From NCBI RefSeq assembly GCF_000264765.2, contig NZ_CP006664.1:558001-622000 (forward strand): a stretch of 64,000 bases of DNA, written 5' to 3'. Both the position numbers and the translations under genes were made by a program. Positions 19,253 to 28,270 of this stretch are shown in pieces (the first letter of the stretch is position 1; each line of letters opens with the position of its first letter). This DNA is from Edwardsiella anguillarum ET080813 (GTDB taxonomy: Bacteria > Pseudomonadota > Gammaproteobacteria > Enterobacterales > Enterobacteriaceae). The notes below the pieces were generated by a model. It saw only the letters and a list, made by a program, of their open reading frames with translations. It did no database searches and was not told where the DNA came from.

Positions 19253-20482
19253 TTATGCATGCTTAAGTAAAGGCATCACATCCGCCGCCACCCCCCCGCG
19301 TCGGATCACCGCCTGCATCATCTGCATCGCCTGGGCGGTATGAGTAAAAAAGTGCAAGTAGGAGGGGCACAGGTAGTTGTGCCGGTGGCGCTCGTCGGGT
19401 AGCCCCATCATGCGGTGTTTGGGACAGCCCCCCTGACACAGCTGACGCACCGAACACTGCTGGCAGCGCGTCGTCAACTTATCCTGCTTAGCCTGGCCAA
19501 AGCGCTGCTGGCGCGCCGACGTCGCCAGCGTCGCCAGCGAGGTATCGGCAACGTTGCCCAGGCGGTTGGCCGGGTAGACGAAGTGGTCGCAGCTGTAGAC
19601 GTCGCCGCTGGCTTCAATGATCAGCGCCTGGCCGCAGGTGGCCGACTGAACGCAGGTCGAGGCCGGATAGCCCATCCATACCCCGAGCAGGCTGTCGAAC
19701 TCACGCACGTAGTAGCGCCCAACGTCATGCGCCACCCAGGCATCGAAGACATCGGCCATAAACGCGCCGTAGCCGTGGGCCGGGACGCTAAAGGGCGCCA
19801 TCTGCGGCGAGGCCGGCGGTGAATAGTGGTGACCATGGCCGCAGCCGATGGACGCATCGACCTCCACCAGCGGAATAAACTGCATAAAGGTCGAGCCCAG
19901 CGCCTTGAGCGCCTCATAGGTCTGACGCCCCTTATCCCAGTTCTGATCGTTCACCACCGTCAGGGTATTGAACTCGACCTGATGGCTGCGCAGCGTATCG
20001 ATGGCGCGGCAGACGCGATCAAACGTGGGCTGCCCCTGCGCGGCGATACGGTAGCGGTTGTGCACGGCTGCCAGCCCATCCACCGAGACGCCGATCAGAA
20101 ACCCGTTCTCGGCAAAGAAGTCGGCCCACTGGCCGTTGATGGCGATCCCATTGGTCTGAAAGCTATTGGTGATGGTCTTGCCGCCGGCATACTTCTTCTG
20201 ATACTCCACCGCCCGCTGATAAAACGGCAGGCCGGCCAGCATCGGCTCGCCGCCCTGCCAGGCAAAGTCCACCTGCTCCCCCGCGTGGGACTGAATATAG
20301 TCACGCACGTAGCGTCGCAGCGTCGCGTCGCTCATGGTTTCCGCCGAGCGCGCGCCGGCCTGCTGCGGCACCACCTCCTCTTTTTCCAGATAGAAGCAGT
20401 AGCTGCAGCGCAGATTGCAGCGATAGCTCGCCGGCTTGGCCATCATATGGAAGTGGGCTTGCTGTGACGGAGAACGCGACAT
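19253..20482 (-). CDS. anaerobic sulfatase-maturating enzyme (radical SAM)
   Basis: A 409-residue radical SAM protein of the AslB/anSME family. The SAM-cluster motif CNLRCSYC (Cys22, Cys26, Cys29) is followed by AWQGGEPMLAG. A C-terminal SPASM-type region has CVQSATCGQALIIEASGDVYSCDH, CQQCSVRQLCQGGCPKHR and a final CPSYLHFF, giving the cysteines for two more 4Fe-4S clusters. It oxidises the active-site Cys of the sulfatase encoded 14 bases downstream to formylglycine before export, and works without oxygen. It heads the unit anSME, sulfatase, DUF2264, behind its own upstream region. Its ribosome binding site is weak (AAGAG). Confidence 0.93.
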   Translation of the reverse strand: MSRSPSQQAHFHMMAKPASYRCNLRCSYCFYLEKEEVVPQQAGARSAETMSDATLRRYVRDYIQSHAGEQVDFAWQGGEPMLAGLPFYQRAVEYQKKYAGGKTITNSFQTNGIAINGQWADFFAENGFLIGVSVDGLAAVHNRYRIAAQGQPTFDRVCRAIDTLRSHQVEFNTLTVVNDQNWDKGRQTYEALKALGSTFMQFIPLVEVDASIGCGHGHHYSPPASPQMAPFSVPAHGYGAFMADVFDAWVAHDVGRYYVREFDSLLGVWMGYPASTCVQSATCGQALIIEASGDVYSCDHFVYPANRLGNVADTSLATLATSARQQRFGQAKQDKLTTRCQQCSVRQLCQGGCPKHRMMGLPDERHRHNYLCPSYLHFFTHTAQAMQMMQAVIRRGGVAADVMPLLKHA

Positions 20483-20555
20483 GGGAGAGACTCTTATTTA
20501 AAACGATGTTTCTTATTTTACGGAATACAAGGAAAATAAGTGATGCGTAAAATCA

Positions 20556-20582
20556 CAATACCGAAAAAAAACGAAAGATATT
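20556..20582. promoter_or_regulatory. putative AgaR-type operator before the sulfatase unit
   Basis: On the minus strand ATATCTTTCGTTTTTTTTCGG lies about 80 bases upstream of the maturase start. It fits the T/C-rich repeated TTTCRTTT pattern of AgaR sites and resembles the motifs before agaR and kbaY. Confidence 0.45.
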
Positions 20583-20649
20583 AAACAGAGATACGTAACC
20601 AAAGAGGCAATCACGCGCCGATTCATTAACCGATGAAAATCAATGAAAG

Positions 20650-20672
20650 AAAAGCCCGGCACTACGCCGGGC
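20650..20672 (-). terminator. rho-independent terminator after the uronyl hydrolase gene
   Basis: On the minus strand GCCCGGC, a 5-base loop and GCCGGGC are followed by TTTTCTTTC. It ends the agaR-to-hydrolase transcript and makes the sulfatase unit separate. Confidence 0.8.
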
Positions 20673-20692
20673 CGTAGATTCAGCGCTGCGGA

Positions 20693-21742
20693 TCAGGCAT
20701 ACAGCGCCAGCATCGCGCTGCCCGCCAGCAGATAGGCGCCCGCGCCGTAGTCAATATTGTGCTCCGCGCTCACGTCGCGCGGGTTGAACGCCGGCAGCTG
20801 TACCCAGCCCAACATACCGTTGTCATGAATGCAGCCGCGCAGCGCCGACCAGGCGCGCTCAACCATCGGCAGATAGCGTGCGCGATCCAGTATCCCCTGC
20901 TGGATCCCCCAGGCCACGCCGTAGCAGAACAGCGCGGTGGCGCTGCTCTCTGGCGCCGGGAAGCGCTCGGGATCGCGCATGCTGGTGCGCCAGAAGCCGT
21001 CCGCCTGCTGATAGTCGCTCACCGTCGCCGCCAGGGCGCTGAACATCGCCAGATAGCGTGGGCGGCTTGGGTGATCGGCCGGCAGGTGCGCCAGGATACG
21101 CGGCACCGCGGCCAGCACCCAGCCGTTGCCGCGGCTCCAGAAGACCTTCTCGCCGTTCTCTTCGCGCAGTTCGCCGCCCTTGCCGTCGGGAATATAGCGG
21201 TAGTCGCGGTAAAACAGCCCGCTCTGCGCATCGAACAGATGCTCGACCGCATCCCAGAAGGCGACGTCCATATAGTCGGCATAGCGGCTATCGCCGGTGC
21301 GCGCGCTGAGGGCGGCAAAGGCCGGCGGCGCCATGAACAGCGCGTCGCACCACCACCAGTCCTCGCGCCCCGGGCGCGGCTCATCCACCATCACGCCCAG
21401 GGACTTGATGGTCGGCTCCAGCGCCTCTGGCTGATTCACCAGGGGATAGACATCCAGGTAGGCCTGACAGCACACCATATCATCGGCGAAGCGGGCGTTA
21501 GGGCCGGTGCGGAAGCCGGTATGCAGGGTGTAGTTCATCACCCCGTCCAGATAGGCCGTATCGCCGGTGGCCTGCCAGGCGGCGGCGACGCAGGACCAAA
21601 ATACGCCGCGTTCCCAATCGGTATCCTTGATGAAGCGCGTCTTGCCGCTGCGGCGTATCACACTGCGTGTCTGGTTGGCCGCCTGATAGCGGTACACCCG
21701 CAGCATGTCGCGCAGAATCTCTTCACGTGTTATCGCAGTCAT
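20693..21742 (-). CDS. unsaturated uronyl hydrolase (GH88/GH105 family)
   Basis: A 349-residue (alpha/alpha)6-barrel hydrolase, without signal peptide and therefore cytoplasmic. Motifs of the YteR/UGL superfamily are present: RFIKDTDWERGVFWS, FADDMVCCQAYLDVY, REDWWWCDALFMAPP (catalytic Asp) and VFWSRGNGWVLAAVPRIL. These enzymes hydrate and release the 4,5-unsaturated uronate left on the non-reducing end by polysaccharide lyases. I place the start at 21742 (AGGA 7 nt upstream of ATG). Being last in the PTS-AgaA transcript, it likely acts on a phosphorylated disaccharide after import, as in the streptococcal glycosaminoglycan route. GH88 versus GH105 is not settled by eye. Confidence 0.85.
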   Translation of the reverse strand: MTAITREEILRDMLRVYRYQAANQTRSVIRRSGKTRFIKDTDWERGVFWSCVAAAWQATGDTAYLDGVMNYTLHTGFRTGPNARFADDMVCCQAYLDVYPLVNQPEALEPTIKSLGVMVDEPRPGREDWWWCDALFMAPPAFAALSARTGDSRYADYMDVAFWDAVEHLFDAQSGLFYRDYRYIPDGKGGELREENGEKVFWSRGNGWVLAAVPRILAHLPADHPSRPRYLAMFSALAATVSDYQQADGFWRTSMRDPERFPAPESSATALFCYGVAWGIQQGILDRARYLPMVERAWSALRGCIHDNGMLGWVQLPAFNPRDVSAEHNIDYGAGAYLLAGSAMLALYA

Positions 21743-21874
21743 TGCATTATCCTCGCTGAGCCCGCTCATCTCCGCGCTGGCGATGACTCCCCCGCGGGCC
21801 TTCGGTTTACCGCGGTCATGGTTGGCATGGCCGCGTCTGGTTGTGTCGGGGCAAGCGACGCCGCCCGCCGGCGC

Positions 21875-23029
21875 TCAGGCCGGGCGTCGATAGGCGCACT
21901 CGCCGTTAATGTAGGTCTCCGCCACCGTCATGGCCGGATCCACCGCCGTAAAGCTGGCGGTCGCGCCGGGGCGGATCGCGCCCAGGCTATCCTGTAGGCC
22001 GAGATAGGCTGCCGGCACCGCCGACGCCATCTGCACCGCCTCCCAGGCCGGAACGCCGGCCAGGGTGACCATGTTACGCACCGCCTGATCCAGGCTACAG
22101 GTGCTGCCCGCCAGCGAGCCGTCGTCGGTACGCGCCTCGCCGCGGTGCACCGTGATCTCCTGGGCACCCAGGCGATAGCGCCCCTCGCCCAGTCCACCGG
22201 CACGCATGCAGTCGGTGATCAGCGCAATGTGGCGGTAGCCCTTCATCCGGTAGGCCAGATTCAGCATCACCGGGTTAACGTGGATCCCGTCGGCGATCAG
22301 CTCCGCCAGCATATCCAGATACAGCACCGCGCCGCAGCAGCCCGGCTCCCGGTGGTGCAGGCCAGACATGCCGTTATACAGGTGCACGCCGCAGTCGGCG
22401 CCCAGCGCATGGGCCTCTTCGACCTGGGCAAAGCTGGCCGCGGTATGGGCCACGCCGACCTTGACGCCGCGCGCCCGCCACCAGGCGATCGCCTGCATCG
22501 CCGCCGCAGACTCCGGCGCCAGCGCCGCGCGCAGCAACGTGCCCGCGCTGGCCTGCCACAGGGCCTCCAGCGCCGCGCCCTCGGGAGCGCGCAGAAACGC
22601 CTCCGGGTGCGATCCCCGGAAGGGGGCGGTAAAGTGCGGCCCTTCCAGAAAGCTGCCCAGCAGGCGGGCACCCTGCGCTTGACCGGCGGCGATAAACGCG
22701 CCGACCTGCCGCAGCGCCCGGCAGACATCCTGCTGCGGAGCGCTGACCGTGGTGCCGACCCAGGCCACCACGCCGGTCTGCGGCAGCGCATCGGCGATGG
22801 TCTGCAGCGCCTGCGGCGTCGCATCCATCACGTCGGCGCCGGCGCGGCCGTGAATGTGTATATCGATAAGCCCCGGCCACAGGCTGTGACCGGGCAGGTG
22901 TACCCGCCGGGCGCCCGGCGGTATCGGCTGACCGACGCCGGTGATCACGCCGTCATCAACCAGCACGGCGACGTCCCGCTCAATCCCCCGAGGGGTAAAT
23001 ACGCTGTCGGCCAGGTAGGCGGTTAACAT
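21875..23029 (-). CDS. agaA: N-acetylgalactosamine-6-phosphate deacetylase
   Basis: A 384-residue amidohydrolase of the NagA/AgaA family. It has WPGLIDIHIHGRAGAD (metal site), FLEGPHFTAPFRGSH (Glu ligand), VGVAHTAASFAQ and GVHLYNGMSGLHHREPG (His residues), and LITDCMRAGG (catalytic Asp). It removes acetate from the 6-phosphorylated N-acetyl amino sugar. NagA and AgaA are similar; the name comes from its place between a GalNAc-type PTS and AgaS. It begins 3 bases after the IIA stop, so translation is probably coupled. Its own ribosome binding site is poor. Confidence 0.88.
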   Translation of the reverse strand: MLTAYLADSVFTPRGIERDVAVLVDDGVITGVGQPIPPGARRVHLPGHSLWPGLIDIHIHGRAGADVMDATPQALQTIADALPQTGVVAWVGTTVSAPQQDVCRALRQVGAFIAAGQAQGARLLGSFLEGPHFTAPFRGSHPEAFLRAPEGAALEALWQASAGTLLRAALAPESAAAMQAIAWWRARGVKVGVAHTAASFAQVEEAHALGADCGVHLYNGMSGLHHREPGCCGAVLYLDMLAELIADGIHVNPVMLNLAYRMKGYRHIALITDCMRAGGLGEGRYRLGAQEITVHRGEARTDDGSLAGSTCSLDQAVRNMVTLAGVPAWEAVQMASAVPAAYLGLQDSLGAIRPGATASFTAVDPAMTVAETYINGECAYRRPA

Positions 23030-23032
23030 GGT

Positions 23033-23473
23033 TTACAGTCCGTCGCTGGCTTCACACTCGGCCGGGGCCATCGCGGCCTCCAGCGTCTGGCGCATGTTCT
23101 GTACGCTGCTGGCGCCAATCTCCTGCAGAACGGCCACCAGCTCCGCCAGCGTCGCACCGTCGCGCTCAAAGGCGGCGTTGGCGATCATCGGTAGGTTGAC
23201 CCCGGCTAGCACTTCAACGCCCTCGCGGCGCATCAGCACGTTCAGCGCGCGGTTGCACGGCGAGCCCCCCGGCAGGTCGGTCAGGAACAGCACCCCCTCC
23301 CCGTCGTCGACCTCATCGGCCGCCTGGCGCAGCGCCTCCTCCAGATCGTCGGTCGACATGGATTCCACAAAATCGATAAAGCGCATCTGCGGCTGATCGC
23401 CGGCGATGGCGTGCACGGCGGAGGCCATGCCAGTTGCAAAATGGATGTGCCCGGAAATGACAAGACCAATCAT
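23033..23473 (-). CDS. agaF: PTS mannose/GalNAc-family IIA component
   Basis: A 146-residue cytoplasmic EIIA of the mannose-sorbose PTS family. The phosphorylated His lies in the N-terminal segment ISGHIHFATGM (His9 or His11; usually GHGHFASG), and VLFLTDLPGGSPCNRAL and VLAGVNLPMI are family landmarks. It passes phosphate from HPr to IIB. The symbol is by analogy with the aga PTS and could differ if the transporter takes up a disaccharide. It follows IID with a 69-base gap that contains a strong hairpin. Confidence 0.85.
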   Translation of the reverse strand: MIGLVISGHIHFATGMASAVHAIAGDQPQMRFIDFVESMSTDDLEEALRQAADEVDDGEGVLFLTDLPGGSPCNRALNVLMRREGVEVLAGVNLPMIANAAFERDGATLAELVAVLQEIGASSVQNMRQTLEAAMAPAECEASDGL

Positions 23474-23504
23474 CGTATTACCCTTACAGCTTACTCATCG
23501 GGAA

Positions 23505-23536
23505 CGCCCCGCCCGGCATCAGGCCGCGGCGGGGCG
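23505..23536. repeat. intercistronic hairpin between IID and IIA genes
   Basis: CGCCCCGCC and GGCGGGGCG face each other across a 14-base loop in the gap between the two PTS genes. It may set relative expression by partial termination or by protecting the upstream message. Confidence 0.5.
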
Positions 23537-23542
23537 CAGTGG

Positions 23543-24433
23543 TTACAGGATGCCCAGCAGATGACCGACAACGCCGGCCGCCAGCGTGGAGAAGATCAGC
23601 ACCGGTGGCTTAGCCCAGAAGCCGGTCCCCTTCACCATGCGGAACATAAAGAACACCAGCAGCAGCGGCAGCATGTTCGGCATGATCTTGTCGAACAGGG
23701 CGCTCTGCAGATCCACCGTCTTGCCCCCCAGCTCTATCGACGCCGTGGTACTGAACCGTATAAAGGTGGCGCACAGCGCACCGATGACGAAGATACCCAT
23801 GATGTTGGCGGCGCGCGCCAGCTTCTCCGTCGCGTCGCTCATGCTGACCATCGCCGCCGTACCGGCGCGGTAGCCCATGAACATCAGGCCAAAGTAGACC
23901 AGGAAATGCACGATCTGATACAGGATGAAGAACACGAACGGACCGGCAATGGAGCCGTCGATGGCGATGGAGGCACCCAGCGCCAGGGTCAGCGGCATCA
24001 GCGTCATGTGGTCAATGGCGTCGCCGATCCCACCGGTCGGCCCCATGCCCGCCACCTTCATCACGTTGATGGTCGACGGCTTCTCTTTGTTCTCCTCCAT
24101 CGCAATGGCGGTGCCCAGCAGGAAGGTGAACAGCTTCGGACTGGCGTTAAAGAACTGCAGATGGTTCTTCAGCGACTTGGCCAGATCCGCCCGGTTATTG
24201 CCGTGGATCTTCTTCAGCGCCGGGATCATCGAGTAGGCAAAGCCGCCGCCCTGCATACGTTCGAAGTTAAAGTTGCCTTCCATGAACAGGCCGCGGAACG
24301 CGCACTTCCACAGATCCTTCTTGGTGATAACCTTGCGGACCTCGCCATCCTGATAGGCATCAACGTTGTCGACCAGGCTTGCGGCCTTACGCTTTTCATC
24401 CTGCGCCGGGGAGATAATGACTTCAGATGCCAT
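23543..24433 (-). CDS. agaE: PTS mannose/GalNAc-family IID component
   Basis: A 296-residue EIID membrane subunit. Family motifs are KKDLWKCAFRGLFMEGNFNFERMQGGGFAYSMIPALKK and FFNASPKLFTFLLGTAIAMEE, then GPTGGIGDAIDHMTLMPLTLALGA, and hydrophobic segments in the C-terminal third. With IIC it forms the inner-membrane channel of the sugar PTS. It overlaps the end of the IIC gene by 11 bases and has GAGGA upstream. The N-terminal 15 residues are longer than in AgaE. Confidence 0.9.
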   Translation of the reverse strand: MASEVIISPAQDEKRKAASLVDNVDAYQDGEVRKVITKKDLWKCAFRGLFMEGNFNFERMQGGGFAYSMIPALKKIHGNNRADLAKSLKNHLQFFNASPKLFTFLLGTAIAMEENKEKPSTINVMKVAGMGPTGGIGDAIDHMTLMPLTLALGASIAIDGSIAGPFVFFILYQIVHFLVYFGLMFMGYRAGTAAMVSMSDATEKLARAANIMGIFVIGALCATFIRFSTTASIELGGKTVDLQSALFDKIMPNMLPLLLVFFMFRMVKGTGFWAKPPVLIFSTLAAGVVGHLLGIL

Positions 24434-25193
24434 CTTCGAATTCCTCTTTAACCTGCTGCTGTGAATTGGTCTTATTACCGCTGAAGAAGTAGTACAGCAC
24501 CGCGATGGAAGCGCCGAGGATCGCCACGGCCATGATCGGCAGCTTCAGGTAGGTGGTCATGACGAAGCCGATGAAGAACACCCCGGCCATCTCTTTGGAC
24601 CACATGATTTTCAGCAGCATGGCGAAGCCGATAGCCGGAACCATCTTGGCACCGATGCCCAGCCCTTCCAGCAGCGCCTTCGGCGTGTTCTGATCGATCC
24701 ACTCGGCGGCGTGCTCACCGAAGTAGACCGTGGCAAAGGCGATCACGAAGTACAGCATCGAGCGGGTGATGATGGTGCCTATCAGTAGGCGGGAAATGCC
24801 GCCGGCATCGGCCTGTTCAGCGCACTCGTCCGCTTTACCCATGGTGAACGCGGTCAGCGCAAAGAAGCCGATGACGATCATCTGCATCAAGACCGCGATC
24901 GGCATGCCGACCCCCATGGCCACCTCCGGGGATTGGCCGGTCATCACGGCGAAGGCGACGGCGGCGATGGTACCCATGGTCACATCCGGCGGCTGCGCCC
25001 CGGCGTTCGGCACCAGACCCAGCCAGGCCAGCTCCAGGGTGGCGCCGGCGATCAGCCCGATTTCCATATTCCCCATGATTAAACCGACCACCGGGCCAGT
25101 AATTAATGGACGGTGAATATTTAATGCAACGTCGTATTTATCGATACCACATAAGAATGCCCAGATGGCAACCAGGGTAGCTTCGAAGACCAT
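24423..25193 (-). CDS. agaW: PTS mannose/GalNAc-family IIC component
   Basis: A 256-residue polytopic inner-membrane subunit. It has FLCGIDKYDVALNIHRPLITGPVVGLIMG near the N-terminus, LELAWLGLVPNAGAQPPDVTMGTI, and several further transmembrane segments, ending in a charged tail. It holds the sugar-binding path of the mannose-family PTS. It overlaps the following IID gene. Homologues in streptococci import unsaturated glycosaminoglycan disaccharides as well as GalNAc, so substrate specificity must be tested. Confidence 0.9.
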   Translation of the reverse strand: MVFEATLVAIWAFLCGIDKYDVALNIHRPLITGPVVGLIMGNMEIGLIAGATLELAWLGLVPNAGAQPPDVTMGTIAAVAFAVMTGQSPEVAMGVGMPIAVLMQMIVIGFFALTAFTMGKADECAEQADAGGISRLLIGTIITRSMLYFVIAFATVYFGEHAAEWIDQNTPKALLEGLGIGAKMVPAIGFAMLLKIMWSKEMAGVFFIGFVMTTYLKLPIMAVAILGASIAVLYYFFSGNKTNSQQQVKEEFEDGI

Positions 25194-25219
25194 AAATATA
25201 TTCCTTAGACGGAGTGTTA

Positions 25220-25244
25220 CAGCGGGGGAATAATCCCCCCGCTG
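25220..25244. repeat. intercistronic hairpin between IIB and IIC genes
   Basis: CAGCGGGGG and CCCCCCGCTG (one G:C register slip) pair around a short loop in the 53-base gap. It is a candidate mRNA stability or attenuation element. Confidence 0.45.
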
Positions 25245-25246
25245 AA

Positions 25247-25744
25247 TTAGGCGCTTTTAGCCAGTGTCAGAATATCAACCGGTGACTGATCTGGCGTATT
25301 CTGCACGGTGCAGGAAACCCCCAGATTGATCATGCGACGGAAGGCGTCCAGATCGCTGTCATCAACCGATACCGTCTTCGCGATTTGGCGCTTACCCTCA
25401 TGGAAATGCATATTACCGATATTACAATGGGTAATCGGCACGCCGCCCTCAACCAGGCGTGCGACATCGCGCGGGTTATTACACAGAATAAAAATTTTCT
25501 GGCGCGCGGCGGCTTTGTGAATCACATCGATGGTTTTTTGAATGGTAAAGAAGCGCACATCATATTCACCGCCGGCAGAGGCTTTCATCCCCGCCTGCAT
25601 AAATGCCGCGCTATCGCCTTCGGCCGCGTCATCGTTAGCCACCAGAATCAGGTTGGCCTCCGTATGTTTACCCCAGGTAATGCGGATCTGCCCATGCAGT
25701 AAACGTTCGTCGATACGAGTCCAGACAATATTAGGCTGATTCAT
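25247..25744 (-). CDS. agaV: PTS mannose/GalNAc-family IIB component
   Basis: A 165-residue cytoplasmic EIIB. Its phosphorylation site is in WTRIDERLLHGQIRITWGKH (His near residue 17), with LILVANDDAA, IFILCNNPRDVARLVEGGVPI and HCNIGNMHF following. It transfers phosphate from IIA to the incoming sugar. I use the ATG at 25744 (AAGGG upstream), which overlaps the end of agaS by 14 bases. The longer frame from 25771 lies wholly inside agaS. Confidence 0.92.
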   Translation of the reverse strand: MNQPNIVWTRIDERLLHGQIRITWGKHTEANLILVANDDAAEGDSAAFMQAGMKASAGGEYDVRFFTIQKTIDVIHKAAARQKIFILCNNPRDVARLVEGGVPITHCNIGNMHFHEGKRQIAKTVSVDDSDLDAFRRMINLGVSCTVQNTPDQSPVDILTLAKSA

Positions 25745-26927
25745 AAATTTTCCCTTCGAGTGATTTTTCAAAACCGTAAATAGTTACGCCCTGAACAACC
25801 CGGTTAATTTCCCCAGTCGGAGATGGGTTATCCGGTGAATTGCCAACGGCGATTGAATTATGGAATGCAAATGCCTGTGCCAACATCAAATACGCAAATA
25901 ACAGTCCAATGTCATCGCTTTGCGCTACGCCCGGCACAATAATATGCCGACCGGCAGTTACCGTATTATCTTCATAGGCGGATACAGCAATAATTTCGCG
26001 TGCAACATTATCGCTACGAAGCTCTTTCAGCAGGTCGAGATCGTACTTACGCGTATAAGGATTGTTAGAAATAAAAACGAAGATTAATGTTTCGTTGTTA
26101 ACTATTGCTTTAGGGCCATGACGGAATCCCAACGGGGAATCGAACATCGCAGCAATTCTTCCTGAGGTTAATTCCAGCACCTTCAGTGCCGACTCCTGAG
26201 CCAATCCTTGTAATCCTCCGCTACCCAGATAGATAACGCGCTGATACTGCCCGGCCCGGATATTATCTACAAATTGGCGGTTTATTTGTTTGAACCAATC
26301 CGCACTTTTTTTACAAAATTCTTCGATATCTTTCGAATATTTATCAAGACCGGCAAAAATCGTAACTGCCGCCATCATCATGGAAGAGAAGCTGGAGGTC
26401 ATCGCCAGCGACTGATCGTTGGTCTCCGGCGGCGTCAGCACCGCCAGCGCGTCTGGGCTGTTCTGGCAGAAACGATACAGATGACCGTCCGGATTACAGG
26501 TCAGCACCAGATGGCAGCACTGGGTCAGGCACTCGGAGGCCACCTGCAGCGCCGCGACGCTCTCCGGGCTGTTGCCAGAGCGGGCAAATGAAACCAGCAG
26601 GGTCGGAACATCTTCGCTCAGATACTGCTGCGGGCAGGAGACCAGATCGGTGGTGGCGATCGCCTCCATCCGGCGCGGCACATGGCGTGACAGCAGCGGC
26701 ACCAGCGCGCGGCCGGCAAAGGCCGAGGTGCCCGCGCCGGTGAAGATCACCCGCGCATTATCGGCGGCCAGCGCACGGCGCAGAAACGTCTCGATCTCCG
26801 TGTGCATGCCGCTGACGATCTGCTGGGTCTTCTCCCAGCATACCGGCTGTTGCTCAATCTCTTTCGCCGTCCATGTCGCGCCGAGACGCTGCAGCGCGTC
26901 CAGGTCATATCCCATATAGTGTTGCAT
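25731..26927 (-). CDS. agaS: AgaS, SIS-domain galactosamine-6-phosphate deaminase/isomerase
   Basis: A 398-residue protein with two SIS sugar-phosphate isomerase domains. It has VIFTGAGTSAFAGRALVP and LLVSFARSGNSPESVAAL in the first, and VIYLGSGGLQGLAQESALKVLELTSG and FDSPLGFRHGPKAIV in the second. These are close to E. coli AgaS throughout. It converts galactosamine-6-P to tagatose-6-P with release of ammonia. The ATG at 26927 has AGGA 7 nt upstream. It lies 13 bases after kbaZ in the same transcript. Confidence 0.93.
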   Translation of the reverse strand: MQHYMGYDLDALQRLGATWTAKEIEQQPVCWEKTQQIVSGMHTEIETFLRRALAADNARVIFTGAGTSAFAGRALVPLLSRHVPRRMEAIATTDLVSCPQQYLSEDVPTLLVSFARSGNSPESVAALQVASECLTQCCHLVLTCNPDGHLYRFCQNSPDALAVLTPPETNDQSLAMTSSFSSMMMAAVTIFAGLDKYSKDIEEFCKKSADWFKQINRQFVDNIRAGQYQRVIYLGSGGLQGLAQESALKVLELTSGRIAAMFDSPLGFRHGPKAIVNNETLIFVFISNNPYTRKYDLDLLKELRSDNVAREIIAVSAYEDNTVTAGRHIIVPGVAQSDDIGLLFAYLMLAQAFAFHNSIAVGNSPDNPSPTGEINRVVQGVTIYGFEKSLEGKIYESA

Positions 26928-26940
26928 AGTCACGTCCTAA

Positions 26941-28221
26941 TTAGTTACGCAGGCAGGCCTGCGCGTAGCCGGATAAAATCTGTTTGATGTGCGCCTTGAC
27001 CAACGCCTCAGGCTGCAGCGCCAGAGCGCCTTCGCGTACGGCGGTGAACTCGCGCGGCAGATACTGGCTGAGCAGCGGATAAGGGATCGGCGCCTGGGTC
27101 AGGTTGTGGAACAGCGTCTGCTGCGCCGCCTGCACCGCCGGCGTCGGCCAGTAGTAGCGAATACGGTCGCTGAAGCTGTAGCGACGGGCGAAACGCACCT
27201 GTTCGTCGCTGCCGCTGTAGTATTTTTGCCAGTTCTGCGGGGCTTCCAGCATCGCCGTTTCAATCGCCTGGCGCAGACCGGAACACTGCTCCGGCCCATA
27301 CATCTCCTCTTCGATGTGGCACAGGCTGAACAGCGCCTCGCGCAGGGCGAAGGTCAGCGCCGGGCCGACCTTCAGGATCGCAAAGTGGTTGTCCACCAGC
27401 TCGCGGTAGGCGCGATCGGTCTGGTAGTCGGTGGAGTGAGCCTCGAACACCTGGTGCGGGTAATCCTCCAGCACCTGGCTGAGCGCCTGGGCCTGCTGCG
27501 GGCGAAAATCGATCACCCCGGTATGGTCAAACTCGACGCCCGGCTGTACCACCAGGCCGATGACGCGGTTCCAGCACTCGGCGATCCCGGCGTGGGCAAA
27601 GGCCGCGCGGTGACACTCAATGGTCTGGCGCGCCGCCTGCGGCGAGGTGACCTCCAGCGTGTCGATGTGCTCTTTGGCGCCGCCCGGCACCGGCACTTCG
27701 GTACCGATAACGTACACCAGCTGGCTGCGGCCAAACTGTTCGCGCGCGGTACGCTCGGCGATGGCGGCCAGGCGCGCGGCGCGCTCGGCGACCGTGGCGT
27801 CGCTCAGCGGCAGCGGATCGTCGGCGCAGGACATGCTGCAGTCGAGGTGGATTTTTTGGAAACCGGCGGCCACGTAGGCGGCGATCAGGGTGTCGGCGTG
27901 AGCCATCGCCTCGGCGGCCGGCAGGTGCTGCCAGCGGTTAGGGCCCAAATGGTCGCCGCCCAGGATCAGGTTGGCTAACGGGAACTGCAGTAAATCAGCC
28001 TGGCAACAGACATAGTCGCGAAAGTCGGCCGGCGTCATCCCGGTGTAGCCGCCAAACTGATCCACCTGGTTGGAGGTGGCTTCGATCAGCAGGAGCGAAT
28101 CGTCCTGCAGCGCCTGCTCCATCGCGGCCTCAATTACCAGCGGATGGGCGGAGCAGACTGAATAGATACCGACCGGCTCACCGGCCTTGTGACGCTGTAC
28201 GAGCTGTTCTAACTGATGCAT
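26941..28221 (-). CDS. kbaZ: tagatose-1,6-bisphosphate aldolase non-catalytic subunit
   Basis: A 426-residue KbaZ/GatZ/AgaZ protein. It has [20 protein letters not shown] at the N-terminus, [61 protein letters not shown] and [15 protein letters not shown]. It stabilises and activates the KbaY aldolase. Its start at 28221 has GGAG 7 nt upstream. kbaY itself lies 11 kb downstream in another unit, so the two subunits depend on co-regulation, probably by AgaR. No tagatose-6-P kinase gene is present in the block; a chromosomal phosphofructokinase or one encoded elsewhere must supply it. Confidence 0.93.
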   Translation of the reverse strand: MHQLEQLVQRHKAGEPVGIYSVCSAHPLVIEAAMEQALQDDSLLLIEATSNQVDQFGGYTGMTPADFRDYVCCQADLLQFPLANLILGGDHLGPNRWQHLPAAEAMAHADTLIAAYVAAGFQKIHLDCSMSCADDPLPLSDATVAERAARLAAIAERTAREQFGRSQLVYVIGTEVPVPGGAKEHIDTLEVTSPQAARQTIECHRAAFAHAGIAECWNRVIGLVVQPGVEFDHTGVIDFRPQQAQALSQVLEDYPHQVFEAHSTDYQTDRAYRELVDNHFAILKVGPALTFALREALFSLCHIEEEMYGPEQCSGLRQAIETAMLEAPQNWQKYYSGSDEQVRFARRYSFSDRIRYYWPTPAVQAAQQTLFHNLTQAPIPYPLLSQYLPREFTAVREGALALQPEALVKAHIKQILSGYAQACLRN

Positions 28222-28270
28222 CAAAATACTCCACAATAAACACGGGCCGGTTTACCGTGGAGTCAGCGCG

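Noticed and set aside
25220-25244. Hairpin between PTS IIB and IIC as a full terminator
   Set aside because: No T run and the downstream genes clearly belong to the same operon; kept only as an intercistronic hairpin.
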